From the NCBI RefSeq assembly GCF_013426915.1, contig NZ_AP023181.1:434001-498000 (forward strand): a stretch of DNA of 64,000 nucleotides, given 5' to 3'. Origin of the DNA: Paraburkholderia sp. PGU19 (GTDB lineage Bacteria > Pseudomonadota > Gammaproteobacteria > Burkholderiales > Burkholderiaceae). The notes beneath the pieces are model-generated. The model saw only the letters and a list, made by a program, of their open reading frames with translations. It was not told the DNA's origin and did not search any database. Made by a program: the position numbers and the translations under genes. Shown here one piece after another: positions 36,481 to 43,925 of this stretch (within the stretch, counting starts at the first letter, position 1; each line of letters starts with the position of its first letter).

Positions 36481-38138
36481 GGACTCGCCAGATATTGGTG
36501 GATGAAATGCACGGCAATCGATCCTTCGCCGACGGCAGCCGCCACGCGTTTGACGGAATCGGCACGCACGTCGCCCGCCGCGAAGATGCCGGGGACACTC
36601 GTTTCGAGCAGATACGGATCGCGTCCAACCTGCCATCCCGAAGGCTTCCTGCCGCCCTTGACGAGCGTACGGCCCGTCAGCAGAAAACCATGCTCGTCCC
36701 GCTCGACGACCCCGCGCAGCCATTCCGTGCAAGGCGCAGCGCCGATGAAAACGAACAGGCCGCTCGCTTCAACCGTCTCGATGCGCCCAGTCTGCAAGTC
36801 ACGCAACACGATCGCGTCGAGATGTCCGTCGCCGCTCACGCTTTCGACCTCGGTATAGGGCCGCACGCGAATATTCCCGGTTTCGTGTATCTGCTGGACC
36901 AGATAGTGCGACATGCCCGCGCTCAGCGACGGTCCCCGGCACAGCAATGTGACCGATCGCGCGTACCGGGAAAGGAACATCGCGCCCTGTCCCGCCGAAT
37001 TCGCGGCGCCCACGATATATAAATCCTGATTGGCGCAAGCGACGGCCTCGACGAGCGCCGCGCCGTAATAGACGCCCGCGCCCGTCAGCGCCTGCACGCC
37101 GCGCGCTTCCAGTTTGCGATACGACACGCCGCTCGCGACCATCAGCGCAAGACAGCTGACCTCGGAGCCATCGGAGAGCTTGACGAACTTGTACGGCGCT
37201 TCTATTCGCAAGCCGACTGCATGTTGCGTCAGTATCATTTCGGCGCCGAAGCGCCTTGCCTGCATCAGCGCTCGCCGCGACAGCTCCGCGCCGCTCACGC
37301 CCGCCGGAAAGCCAAGGTAGTTATCGATGTGCGAACTGGTGCCTGCCTGACCGCCGGGCGCATCACATTCGATGATCGCCACCTGCAGTCCTTCCGATGC
37401 GCCATACACGGCGGCAGCGAGCCCCGCCGGCCCGCCGCCCACGATCACGAGGTCATAGAAAGGGGTCGTCGAGCGCGTGCGCAGTCCTACTTGCTCGGCG
37501 ATCTGCGCCGTCGTCGGACGGCTCATCACGGTACCGTCCTCGAAGATCAGCACGGGCAACTGACGCATGCCCGGATGCAGCGCGTTGAGCAACGGATCGG
37601 CCTCGTCGTGCCGCTCCACATCGAGCCATCGGAACGGAATGTGATTGCGCGCCAGAAAGTCGCGCAGCAAATGCCCTTGCGGCGACCAGCGGTGATCGAG
37701 CAGGCGGATGCCTTGCGATGCGGGACGAAACGATGCGTGCCAGTCCGCGAGCAGATCATCGAGCGCCGGATAGAAGTTCTGTTCGGGCGGATGCCACGGC
37801 TTGAGCAGGTACTGATCGAGATGCACCGTATTGATCGCGCGGATGGCGGCATCCGTATCCGCGTACGCGGTCAACAGCACGCGCTTGGCTTCCGGGAACA
37901 GTTCGATTGCCTGTTCGAGGAACTCGATACCGCTCATCTGCGGCATGCGCTGATCCGCGATGAAAAGCGCAATGAAGCGGTTTTGCAGACGCAATTGTTG
38001 CGCGGCTTCCAGCGCGGCCGACCCCGACTCCATGCGCACGATCTGGTAATGCTCGCCGTACGCAACCTGAAGATCGCGCGCGACCGCACCGGCCACGATC
38101 GGGTCGTCATCGACAGCGAGGATTACGGGCTTTTCCAT
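36477..38138 (-). CDS. Receiver domain fused to glutaredoxin-like and thioredoxin-reductase-like flavoprotein domains
   Basis: The 553-residue protein starts with a response-regulator receiver (acidic DDD at 10-12, phosphoacceptor Asp62 in FIADQRMPQMSG, Lys113 in LLKPW). A glutaredoxin-like fold (about 140-225) follows, with LPVLIFEDGTVMSRPT but no CxxC. The rest is a thioredoxin-reductase-like FAD/NAD(P) module (VIVGGGPAGLAAAVYGASEG, GGQAGTSSHIDNYLGFPAG, GIFAAGDVR). The redox CxxC of true thioredoxin reductase is missing and the five remaining cysteines are scattered. It may therefore be a flavin-based redox sensor or NAD(P)H oxidase controlled by phosphorylation. It is flanked by two cyclic-nucleotide-domain kinases, probably its donors. 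Confidence 0.88.
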   Translation of the reverse strand: MEKPVILAVDDDPIVAGAVARDLQVAYGEHYQIVRMESGSAALEAAQQLRLQNRFIALFIADQRMPQMSGIEFLEQAIELFPEAKRVLLTAYADTDAAIRAINTVHLDQYLLKPWHPPEQNFYPALDDLLADWHASFRPASQGIRLLDHRWSPQGHLLRDFLARNHIPFRWLDVERHDEADPLLNALHPGMRQLPVLIFEDGTVMSRPTTAQIAEQVGLRTRSTTPFYDLVIVGGGPAGLAAAVYGASEGLQVAIIECDAPGGQAGTSSHIDNYLGFPAGVSGAELSRRALMQARRFGAEMILTQHAVGLRIEAPYKFVKLSDGSEVSCLALMVASGVSYRKLEARGVQALTGAGVYYGAALVEAVACANQDLYIVGAANSAGQGAMFLSRYARSVTLLCRGPSLSAGMSHYLVQQIHETGNIRVRPYTEVESVSGDGHLDAIVLRDLQTGRIETVEASGLFVFIGAAPCTEWLRGVVERDEHGFLLTGRTLVKGGRKPSGWQVGRDPYLLETSVPGIFAAGDVRADSVKRVAAAVGEGSIAVHFIHQYLASP

Positions 38139-38302
38139 GACAGCGTCAGCGGCTCACGCCAGTTCAAACGCCGGCTACGCGCTGTTCGTGTATCTGTGCC
38201 AGCGATGAATCGCGGCGTCTGTTGCAAGCATTGTAGGCGCTGCCGCGCCAAGGTCGTGATCGCTATCTCGATCGTGAAATGGGGCCGGTTCGACATGAGT
38301 GG

Positions 38303-39706
38303 CTACGCGGCGGGCGGCACGTTGAAGCCCAATGGCAGTGTCACGCGGAAAGTCGTCCAGCCCGGACCCGACTGCGCATGTATCGTGCCGCCGTGCCGGT
38401 TGACCACGATGCGGTACGCAATATGCAGACCGAGCCCCACGCCATGATCGCGTGCCCCGGCGACGTGCTTTGAAGTGAAGAAAGGCTCGAAGAGATGAGT
38501 CAATGCTTCTGGCGGAATGCCCGGCCCGTTGTCGGTGATTTCGACGACGGCACAGTCGGCATCGCGCCGCGTGCGGATCGTGATCGTGCCCTGTCCGTTC
38601 ATCGCCTCGATCGCGTTCTCGATGATCCGCGTCCAGACCTGGTTCAATTCGCTCCCGTATACCTGAAGTCGCGGCAAGCCAGGGTCGTAGTCGCGTATCA
38701 CGTCGATGCCGCGCTTCATCTCGTGCATCATCACGGTCAGCGTGTCGTCGATGCCTTCGTGAATGTCGATCTCCTGTTGGGGGCCCTGATCCATGAACGA
38801 ATACGACTTCATCGCGGCCACGATATCGGAGATGCGCAGTGCGCCTTGCATCGCTTCGTCCATCATCGAGCGAAGGTCCAGCACGCGTGCAATCCAGCCG
38901 ATGGCGGAATCGAACTGCGCTGTGTCCAGGCTGCTGGCCAACGGGCCGAGGTCCTCCACGGTGAAGCCATGTGCAACGAGGACGGGTGCCACGAGCCATG
39001 GCTTCTTGACGCCCTGCGTGGCCAGCCAGTCGCCGAGCCGTACTTCTGCTTCGCTTCGCTGCAACGAATTCATCGCACCATTGGGCACCTTGCCGTTGAC
39101 CAGCGCACTGAGTCGAGCAACGACCTCGCGCGGCACGGCATTGCAGCCGAGCGCCAACGCCGCGTCTTCGAGCGCCGCAAACTCGCGGCGCATGTGATCG
39201 AGCGAACGCGTCAACGCGGCAGCAGGATTGTTCAGTTCGTGCGCGAGCCCTGCCGCGAGCTTGCCCAGGGCGGCGAGTTTCGCGCGATTGAGGTCCGCTG
39301 TTTCCAGCGCGGTCAGCCAGTCCGTCATTACGCGTGCGACGACACGCCCAAACGGACCGCACGACATGAACAGCTCACGGAAAGCCGCTTCGGGCAGCCG
39401 CGCAAGACGGCTATCGCGCATGGCCGTCAGCGTGGCCGGGAAAGGTATCGAAGCGATCACGCACGGCGTGCCGAACACATCCGGCGAAGAAAAGCGCTCG
39501 CCGTAGTCGCGTCCGTCGTCGCGTCTCGTCGTCGTGAGTTCGCCTTCGAGCAGGATCAGCAGGCTCGTGGTCATTTCGCCTTCGTGCAGCAGCACCTCGC
39601 CAGCACTGACCGAGAACTCGGTCAGGTTGTCACGCAGCCATTGCAGCCGATCTTCCGGGAGGTCCGCGAACACGGATACCTGGCTCAACGTGTGGAGTTC
39701 GATCAT
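38303..39706 (-). CDS. Cyclic-nucleotide-domain sensor histidine kinase (paralogue 2)
   Basis: The 467-residue protein shares the layout of the kinase at 35089: a Crp-like domain (about 1-125, LLILLEGELTTT), a His-box near residue 155 ([18 protein letters not shown]), a helical middle, and a HATPase ([37 protein letters not shown]). The two are clearly paralogous by eye ([29 protein letters not shown] against [20 protein letters not shown]). It has no membrane segment. A 164-base gap separates it from the receiver-flavoprotein gene, which lies next in the same direction. Confidence 0.88.
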   Translation of the reverse strand: MIELHTLSQVSVFADLPEDRLQWLRDNLTEFSVSAGEVLLHEGEMTTSLLILLEGELTTTRRDDGRDYGERFSSPDVFGTPCVIASIPFPATLTAMRDSRLARLPEAAFRELFMSCGPFGRVVARVMTDWLTALETADLNRAKLAALGKLAAGLAHELNNPAAALTRSLDHMRREFAALEDAALALGCNAVPREVVARLSALVNGKVPNGAMNSLQRSEAEVRLGDWLATQGVKKPWLVAPVLVAHGFTVEDLGPLASSLDTAQFDSAIGWIARVLDLRSMMDEAMQGALRISDIVAAMKSYSFMDQGPQQEIDIHEGIDDTLTVMMHEMKRGIDVIRDYDPGLPRLQVYGSELNQVWTRIIENAIEAMNGQGTITIRTRRDADCAVVEITDNGPGIPPEALTHLFEPFFTSKHVAGARDHGVGLGLHIAYRIVVNRHGGTIHAQSGPGWTTFRVTLPLGFNVPPAA

Positions 39707-39808
39707 GGCTCGCTACAAAGAGGCAGCAACCCGGCGACAGCGCATGTCGCCGGGTTCGAACGCGTTGATTCAGTTTAGGTGCTCGGCGGGTCGACGGCCA
39801 ATCACCTT

Positions 39809-40453
39809 CTACGCCGGATTCACAACCGAAGCACGCGCATCGACCTTTACTTTCCATGCACGAAGCGCGTTGCACTCGGCCGGCACGTCGATCTTGGCGA
39901 AGTGCGCAAACAGCAGCCCAGCCCAGACGGTTATGTCAGCCATCGAAAACGCATCGCCTGCGACATAAGGCTGGGCCTCGAGCACGCTATCGAAATAGCG
40001 CATGCCCGCGACTGCCTTCTCGCCCTGGAGCTTCCCCCACTCGGCGCGCGCCGCCCACTGCGGCTGTTTGTATTCGCGCAGCGCATCGCCCAATCCCGCC
40101 GTCGCATGATGAAAATAAATGCCTACGGGATCGATGAGCTCCGACTCGGCACGCTTTTGCATCATGTGAATCACACCTTTGTCGCGCGCGGTCTTGCCCG
40201 TGAGGATCGGGTCGCCGTCCAGATTGTCGAGATACTCGGTAATCGCCGTACATTCAGCGATGCGGGTTCCATCGTCGAGTTCCAGCACCGGCACGGTGCC
40301 TGTCGGATTGATCTTCAAAAAAGCGGCTTGTTTGTGTTCCGCCGCAGGCAGGTCGACCTTGACGAACTCGACCTGCGAAGCAAGCTGCTTCTCGGCCAGC
40401 ACGATGCGAATGCGCAACGGGTTCGGGAACCCGGGGATGTCATAGATTTTCAT
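39809..40453 (-). CDS. Glutathione S-transferase family protein
   Basis: The 214-residue protein has the thioredoxin-like N-terminal GST domain (MKIYDIPGFPNPLRIRIVL; GTVPVLELDDGTRIAECTAITEYLD, including the cis-Pro and the Ser/Cys-type ESxAI-like region). An all-helical C-terminal domain with FSMADITVWAGLLF follows. It should conjugate or reduce electrophiles with glutathione. It is transcribed divergently from a TetR gene, and a 20-bp TetR-type operator lies 23 bases ahead of its start codon, so it is probably repressed by that regulator. Confidence 0.88.
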   Translation of the reverse strand: MKIYDIPGFPNPLRIRIVLAEKQLASQVEFVKVDLPAAEHKQAAFLKINPTGTVPVLELDDGTRIAECTAITEYLDNLDGDPILTGKTARDKGVIHMMQKRAESELIDPVGIYFHHATAGLGDALREYKQPQWAARAEWGKLQGEKAVAGMRYFDSVLEAQPYVAGDAFSMADITVWAGLLFAHFAKIDVPAECNALRAWKVKVDARASVVNPA

Positions 40454-40476
40454 ATCCTTTCCTTGATCGAAGTGGA

Positions 40477-40496
40477 CTTACCAACCGCTAAGTAAG
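40477..40496. promoter_or_regulatory. TetR-type operator O1 in front of the GST gene
   Basis: CTTACCAACCGCTAAGTAAG is a 20-base imperfect dyad. Its left half equals that of O3 and its right half equals that of O2. It lies 23 bases ahead of the GST start at 40453, where a bound repressor would block that promoter. Confidence 0.7.
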
Positions 40497-40537
40497 TGCG
40501 ATCGAATCATAGAGAAGGTAGAGCTGTCGTGTCAAGA

Positions 40538-40557
40538 CTTACTTATCGCTAAGTAAG
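40538..40557. promoter_or_regulatory. TetR-type operator O2
   Basis: CTTACTTATCGCTAAGTAAG is a perfect dyad with 8-base arms and TCGC at the centre. It directly abuts O3, and its start is 61 bases, about six helical turns, from the start of O1. Confidence 0.75.
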
Positions 40558-40577
40558 CTTACCAATCAGTTGGTAAG
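40558..40577. promoter_or_regulatory. TetR-type operator O3 at the tetR promoter
   Basis: CTTACCAATCAGTTGGTAAG is a perfect dyad with 8-base arms around TCAG. It ends 9 bases ahead of the tetR start at 40587, so binding should autoregulate the gene. Confidence 0.75.
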
Positions 40578-40586
40578 TAATCTGCT

Positions 40587-41165
40587 ATGATTGCGCGCAT
40601 GAATACTCCTGACACGAAAAGCCGCATCCTCGCGGTGGCGCGCTACATGGTGCAGGCCCACGGATACAACGCCCTCAGCATTCGCGAGGTCGCGAACGAA
40701 GTCGGCATCAAGGGCCCCGCCGTTCACCATCACTACCCGACCAAGGGCGACCTCGGCGCGGCGCTTGCGCGCCAGTACAGCGACGATGCCGTCGCATTTC
40801 TGGAGGGATTGCTGGAGCAGCACAGGAGCGAGCGCGCGACCTTCGACCACTACATCAAGGTGTTTCGCGCAGCCCTCGAAAACGACAACCGCATGTGCCT
40901 GAGCGGCATCATGGCGGCCGAGCATCATGACCTTCCCGAGGAGGTCAAGGTCGAGGTACAGCGATTCATGGATATCAACATCGAATGGCTGACTCGCCTG
41001 CTTTCGCTCGATGCCGAGCGAAAGGACAAGAAAGCAAACAAGGCGCGTGCGGTGGCAATCTTTGCGGCAATCGAAGGGGCACAGCTCATTGCGCGCGGCC
41101 GGTCCGACATTCGGGTTTTCGATGAGACGCTGCGCGCGTATCGAACGCACGGACTGATTCCCTGA
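40587..41165 (+). CDS. TetR-family transcriptional repressor
   Basis: The 192-residue protein has the TetR helix-turn-helix at about residues 10-55 (LSIREVANEVGIKGPAVHHHYPTKGDLGAAL) and a variable C-terminal ligand domain. MNTPDTK at 40599 is an alternative start; neither start has a strong Shine-Dalgarno. It diverges from a GST gene with three 20-bp dyads between them, the standard arrangement of a repressor that controls itself and a detoxification enzyme. The inducer is unknown; a reactive electrophile is likely given the GST. Confidence 0.92.
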   Translation: MIARMNTPDTKSRILAVARYMVQAHGYNALSIREVANEVGIKGPAVHHHYPTKGDLGAALARQYSDDAVAFLEGLLEQHRSERATFDHYIKVFRAALENDNRMCLSGIMAAEHHDLPEEVKVEVQRFMDINIEWLTRLLSLDAERKDKKANKARAVAIFAAIEGAQLIARGRSDIRVFDETLRAYRTHGLIP

Positions 41166-41275
41166 CGTTGGCCACGCATGAACGCGTCTCCGCGAGTGAC
41201 GCGTAGGCAGTCCAGACGCAGTCTGCGTCGATATAAATCAGGATTGGCGCCGCTCATTGCGGGCCGGCGTGTGGA

Positions 41276-41404
41276 TTAAACCTTGCTCGCCCGCACGTCG
41301 AAGGCGCCCCCAGTAAGCACCTTAACGCGCAACGTCACCGGCTTCTTGCCGGGCAACAGCGGAAACACCAGTTCCGCAAAACGGATCGATTCTTCGATCT
41401 CGCG
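41276..41404 (-). pseudogene. C-terminal remnant of an LLM-class flavin monooxygenase
   Basis: Directly after the stop of the acyl-CoA dehydrogenase, and in the same frame, 42 codons read REIEESIRFAELVFPLLP and continue to a TAA at 41276. This resembles the tail of a bacterial luciferase-like (LLM) monooxygenase. There is no start codon or Shine-Dalgarno, so most of the gene is gone. SfnB-type dehydrogenases and LLM monooxygenases commonly sit together in sulfur-scavenging operons, which fits a deletion that fused the two ends. The family assignment rests on a short piece. Confidence 0.5.
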
Positions 41405-42688
41405 CTATCCATTGACGGCAACCGCGCTGTCCGTCGCAGCACGTCCCAGTTCGCTGGGCGAATGCGCGAGACTGAACCGTTCGTTGGACGCCGCGCCGTT
41501 CAGATGAAAGTGGCCCACCGCCGCTTCGCGCTGGATCGCGGGATTATGCGAAGCGAGCACACGCGCATTGCGCCAGTGACGATCGAGCCGCCGCGTCTCA
41601 CTCGTCGCAGACGCTCCGCCCACTTCGAATACGAGTGTGGCCGCCTCCAGCACCTGTTCGATCACGATCTGCTGCGCCTGGTAGGCTTCGATATCGAGCG
41701 CAATATAAGTGTCTGTATTCGCGCGGCCCGCGAGTCTCGCCTGATACGCGTTTTCGAGCGAGCGCACCACCGATGCCGTAATACTCTCAGCCGAATAGGC
41801 GAGACTGGCCAGCCGCCCCACCACACGATGCACGAGAGGATTGTCGCGCGGGCTCGAGCGACCTGGCACGCCGAACGTGCGCGTGTGCGCCTGCGCGAAC
41901 GCAACGCCGTCACGCAGCACGGCGCGCGCGATGCCAGTCAGCGTCGCGAGATGGACGGTCTGATAGAAAGCCGTCAGGGAGGTATTGCGACGCGGCTCCG
42001 ACGCCTTGTAGCGCACCAGTAGCTGATCGTCGCTCACATGGACGGAGTCGAAGCGCGTCGTGCCGCTCGCAGTCAAACGCTGACCGAAGCCATCCCAATC
42101 ATCAATACGCGCGACGCCAGGCGCATCGGCGCGCACCAACACGCGCACGTCGTCGGCGCCGTCGTGCGCGGCGACGTCGATCCAGTCCGCGTAAAGCGTG
42201 CCCGTGCTGTAGTACTTCTCGCCGTTCAACCACCAGCCGTTGCCGCTCTTGTCGGCCACCAGCGTGACGCTGTTGTGCGTGCTCGCGGTGCGCTCGGATA
42301 TCGCGGCACCGACGGTCTCGCCCGCCGCGATCTTCGTGAGCCAGCGCTCGCGCAATGCCTCATCATCGCTTTCGAGCCGACTTTCGATAAAGCCTGAATT
42401 CAGCCGCAATATCTGCGGCAGATTCGAATCGGCCTCACCCAGGCGCGTCAAAAGACGAAAGAACTGCGGCAACGTCGCGCCGCTACCGCCATAGCGCTTT
42501 GGCACTCGCAACGCGGTGAACCCTGCTTCCTTCAGCCAGCGCACTGCATCGTAGGCGAGTTCCCGATTCTGCTCGCGCTCGATACTGCCAGCCGCAATCC
42601 GCTCGAATATGGGCGCGAAGCGCGCATCAAGCTCCGCGTCGTCGGCATCGCTGGTGGCATCGTGCTGGGCGGTGGGAATCGTACTCAT
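41405..42688 (-). CDS. Acyl-CoA dehydrogenase-like flavoprotein, SfnB (sulfur acquisition) type
   Basis: The 427-residue protein follows the acyl-CoA dehydrogenase plan. A helical N-terminal domain (ERIAAGSIEREQNRELAYDAV, LRVPKRYGGSGATLPQFF) precedes a middle beta domain (GAAISERTAS, WWLNGEKYYSTGTLYADW) and a C-terminal helical domain (RLDRHWRNARVLASHNP). The last motif and HFHLNGA near the end are typical of the DszC/SfnB group, which oxidise organosulfur or related substrates with reduced flavin rather than acyl-CoA. It was probably paired with the monooxygenase whose remnant follows. The exact substrate is unknown. Confidence 0.8.
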   Translation of the reverse strand: MSTIPTAQHDATSDADDAELDARFAPIFERIAAGSIEREQNRELAYDAVRWLKEAGFTALRVPKRYGGSGATLPQFFRLLTRLGEADSNLPQILRLNSGFIESRLESDDEALRERWLTKIAAGETVGAAISERTASTHNSVTLVADKSGNGWWLNGEKYYSTGTLYADWIDVAAHDGADDVRVLVRADAPGVARIDDWDGFGQRLTASGTTRFDSVHVSDDQLLVRYKASEPRRNTSLTAFYQTVHLATLTGIARAVLRDGVAFAQAHTRTFGVPGRSSPRDNPLVHRVVGRLASLAYSAESITASVVRSLENAYQARLAGRANTDTYIALDIEAYQAQQIVIEQVLEAATLVFEVGGASATSETRRLDRHWRNARVLASHNPAIQREAAVGHFHLNGAASNERFSLAHSPSELGRAATDSAVAVNG

Positions 42689-42983
42689 CGACAGTCTCCG
42701 GACAGGTTCACAGCATTCCAGATTAAGCGTCGCGGGTTCGCCGTTGCAACCAACAAAAGCCGATAACGATATGCGTTGATGCGCGTACCGCGTGCTTATT
42801 CACGCTGCGCACGGTTGCCTATATTTAAAGGTTTTGCCGGCATTCATTCAGACTCCGCTTTCCGAATGAAACTGACTGTGCATATCACCGTATCTGCGTT
42901 CATGAGACTCTAGTTTGTCGCGTTCAGCGCGGTTCTGCCGTTTTGAACGCGGCACTTTTTTCTCACTCACCTACGGGGTTGAT
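42689..42983. promoter_or_regulatory. Upstream region of the FeeM-like gene with a leader hairpin
   Basis: These 295 bases separate divergent genes and contain AT-rich words such as CTATATTTAAAGG near 42820. Near the 3' end, CGCGTTCA (42919-42926) pairs with TGAACGCG (42944-42951) and is followed at once by GGCAC and a six- to seven-T run (about 42955-42961). This resembles a terminator or attenuator placed 23 bases ahead of the downstream ATG. Confidence 0.5.
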
Positions 42984-43784
42984 ATGGACCGCATCGATTC
43001 AGTCGTTTTGAAGCAAAATACGGGTTATACGTTGCTCGAAGAAGGCTTTAATTCGGGCACGGTAAAGAAAACGGAAAGGCTGCCGTTTACGATAAAGGTG
43101 GTAAGTAACCGGATGGAACTCGACAAGGCGGTCGAGATGCGCCGCGCCGCGTATCGGCGGCACTTGCCGGAATTCGCCGAAACCATGGGCGTCGAAGCGC
43201 TGGATGGCGCGCATGGCACGGTCGTGCTGCTCGCGCAATCGCGGCTGGATGGTGGGCCGCTCGGCACCATGCGGGTCCAGACGAACGCATTCGATTCGCT
43301 CGCCGTCGAACAATCGGTCCGACTGCCGGACTGGCTGGGCCAGGTGCGCCTCGCCGAGGCAACGCGACTCGGCGTGGCGCGCGGCGCGATCGGGCGGATG
43401 GTGAAGGTGGCGCTGTGCAAGGCGTATTACATGTTTTGCGCGCAGAACGGGGTCGACTGGATGTTAATTACCGCGCGTTCGCCGCTCGATCGGGAATATG
43501 AGGCGATGCTGTTCGAAGATGTATATGGGCAGAATGAATTCCTGCCGATGTCGCACGTCGGCGGCTTGCCGCATCGGGTGATGGCGAAACCGGTTGCACT
43601 GGTTCGTCAGCGCTGGGCGAAGGTCAACCATCCGTTCTATGGGTTCTTCTTCGAAACGGATCACGTCGACATCGACGTCAGCGTCGCATCGCTGCAGGGC
43701 GAAGCCGGCCACGGCATCGAGCGCGGCAGCCTGCCGGACAGCGCCTCGGATTATCTGAGGTCGTTGAGCGAAGCCGAAGCGTAA
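42984..43784 (+). CDS. FeeM-like N-acyl amino acid synthase (GNAT fold)
   Basis: The 266-residue product resembles the N-acyl amino acid synthase family (FeeM), relatives of acyl-homoserine-lactone synthases. FTIKVVSNRMELDKAVEMRRAAYRR in sense is the usual entry, followed by GPLGTMRVQTNAF, VRLAEATRLGVA and LCKAYYMFCAQNGVDWMLITARSPLDREYEAMLFEDV. Such enzymes join an acyl group to an amino acid, giving long-chain N-acyl amino acids. I start at the ATG at 42984 (CGGGG upstream); an earlier in-frame codon at 42915 would place coding sequence across the leader hairpin. It stands alone, followed by a strong hairpin. The product could act as a signal or surfactant, but that is inferred. Confidence 0.68.
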   Translation: MDRIDSVVLKQNTGYTLLEEGFNSGTVKKTERLPFTIKVVSNRMELDKAVEMRRAAYRRHLPEFAETMGVEALDGAHGTVVLLAQSRLDGGPLGTMRVQTNAFDSLAVEQSVRLPDWLGQVRLAEATRLGVARGAIGRMVKVALCKAYYMFCAQNGVDWMLITARSPLDREYEAMLFEDVYGQNEFLPMSHVGGLPHRVMAKPVALVRQRWAKVNHPFYGFFFETDHVDIDVSVASLQGEAGHGIERGSLPDSASDYLRSLSEAEA

Positions 43785-43800
43785 GGCAGTTGAGGTAAGG

Positions 43801-43828
43801 TGTCCGCCCGAAGCAATTCGGGCGGACA
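43801..43828 (+). terminator. Perfect 12-bp hairpin after the FeeM-like gene
   Basis: TGTCCGCCCGAA and TTCGGGCGGACA pair perfectly around GCAA, 16 bases after the stop at 43784. No U-tract follows in the plus direction (AAAAG instead), so termination may need Rho or the hairpin may protect mRNA. It also argues against coding sequence starting at 43800. Confidence 0.55.
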
Positions 43829-43925
43829 AAAGATGGAGGGGCGTCGGCGCAGTCGCGCTTCCGCTGCCAGCCGTCGTAGCATGGCAATGAAAATTGGGAA
43901 TGAAGTCACTGGGGAAATGCAGCAG

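Noticed and set aside
42915..42983. Upstream in-frame start for the FeeM-like gene
   Set aside because: It would translate through the leader hairpin and T-run. The ATG at 42984 has a Shine-Dalgarno and matches the family N-terminus better.
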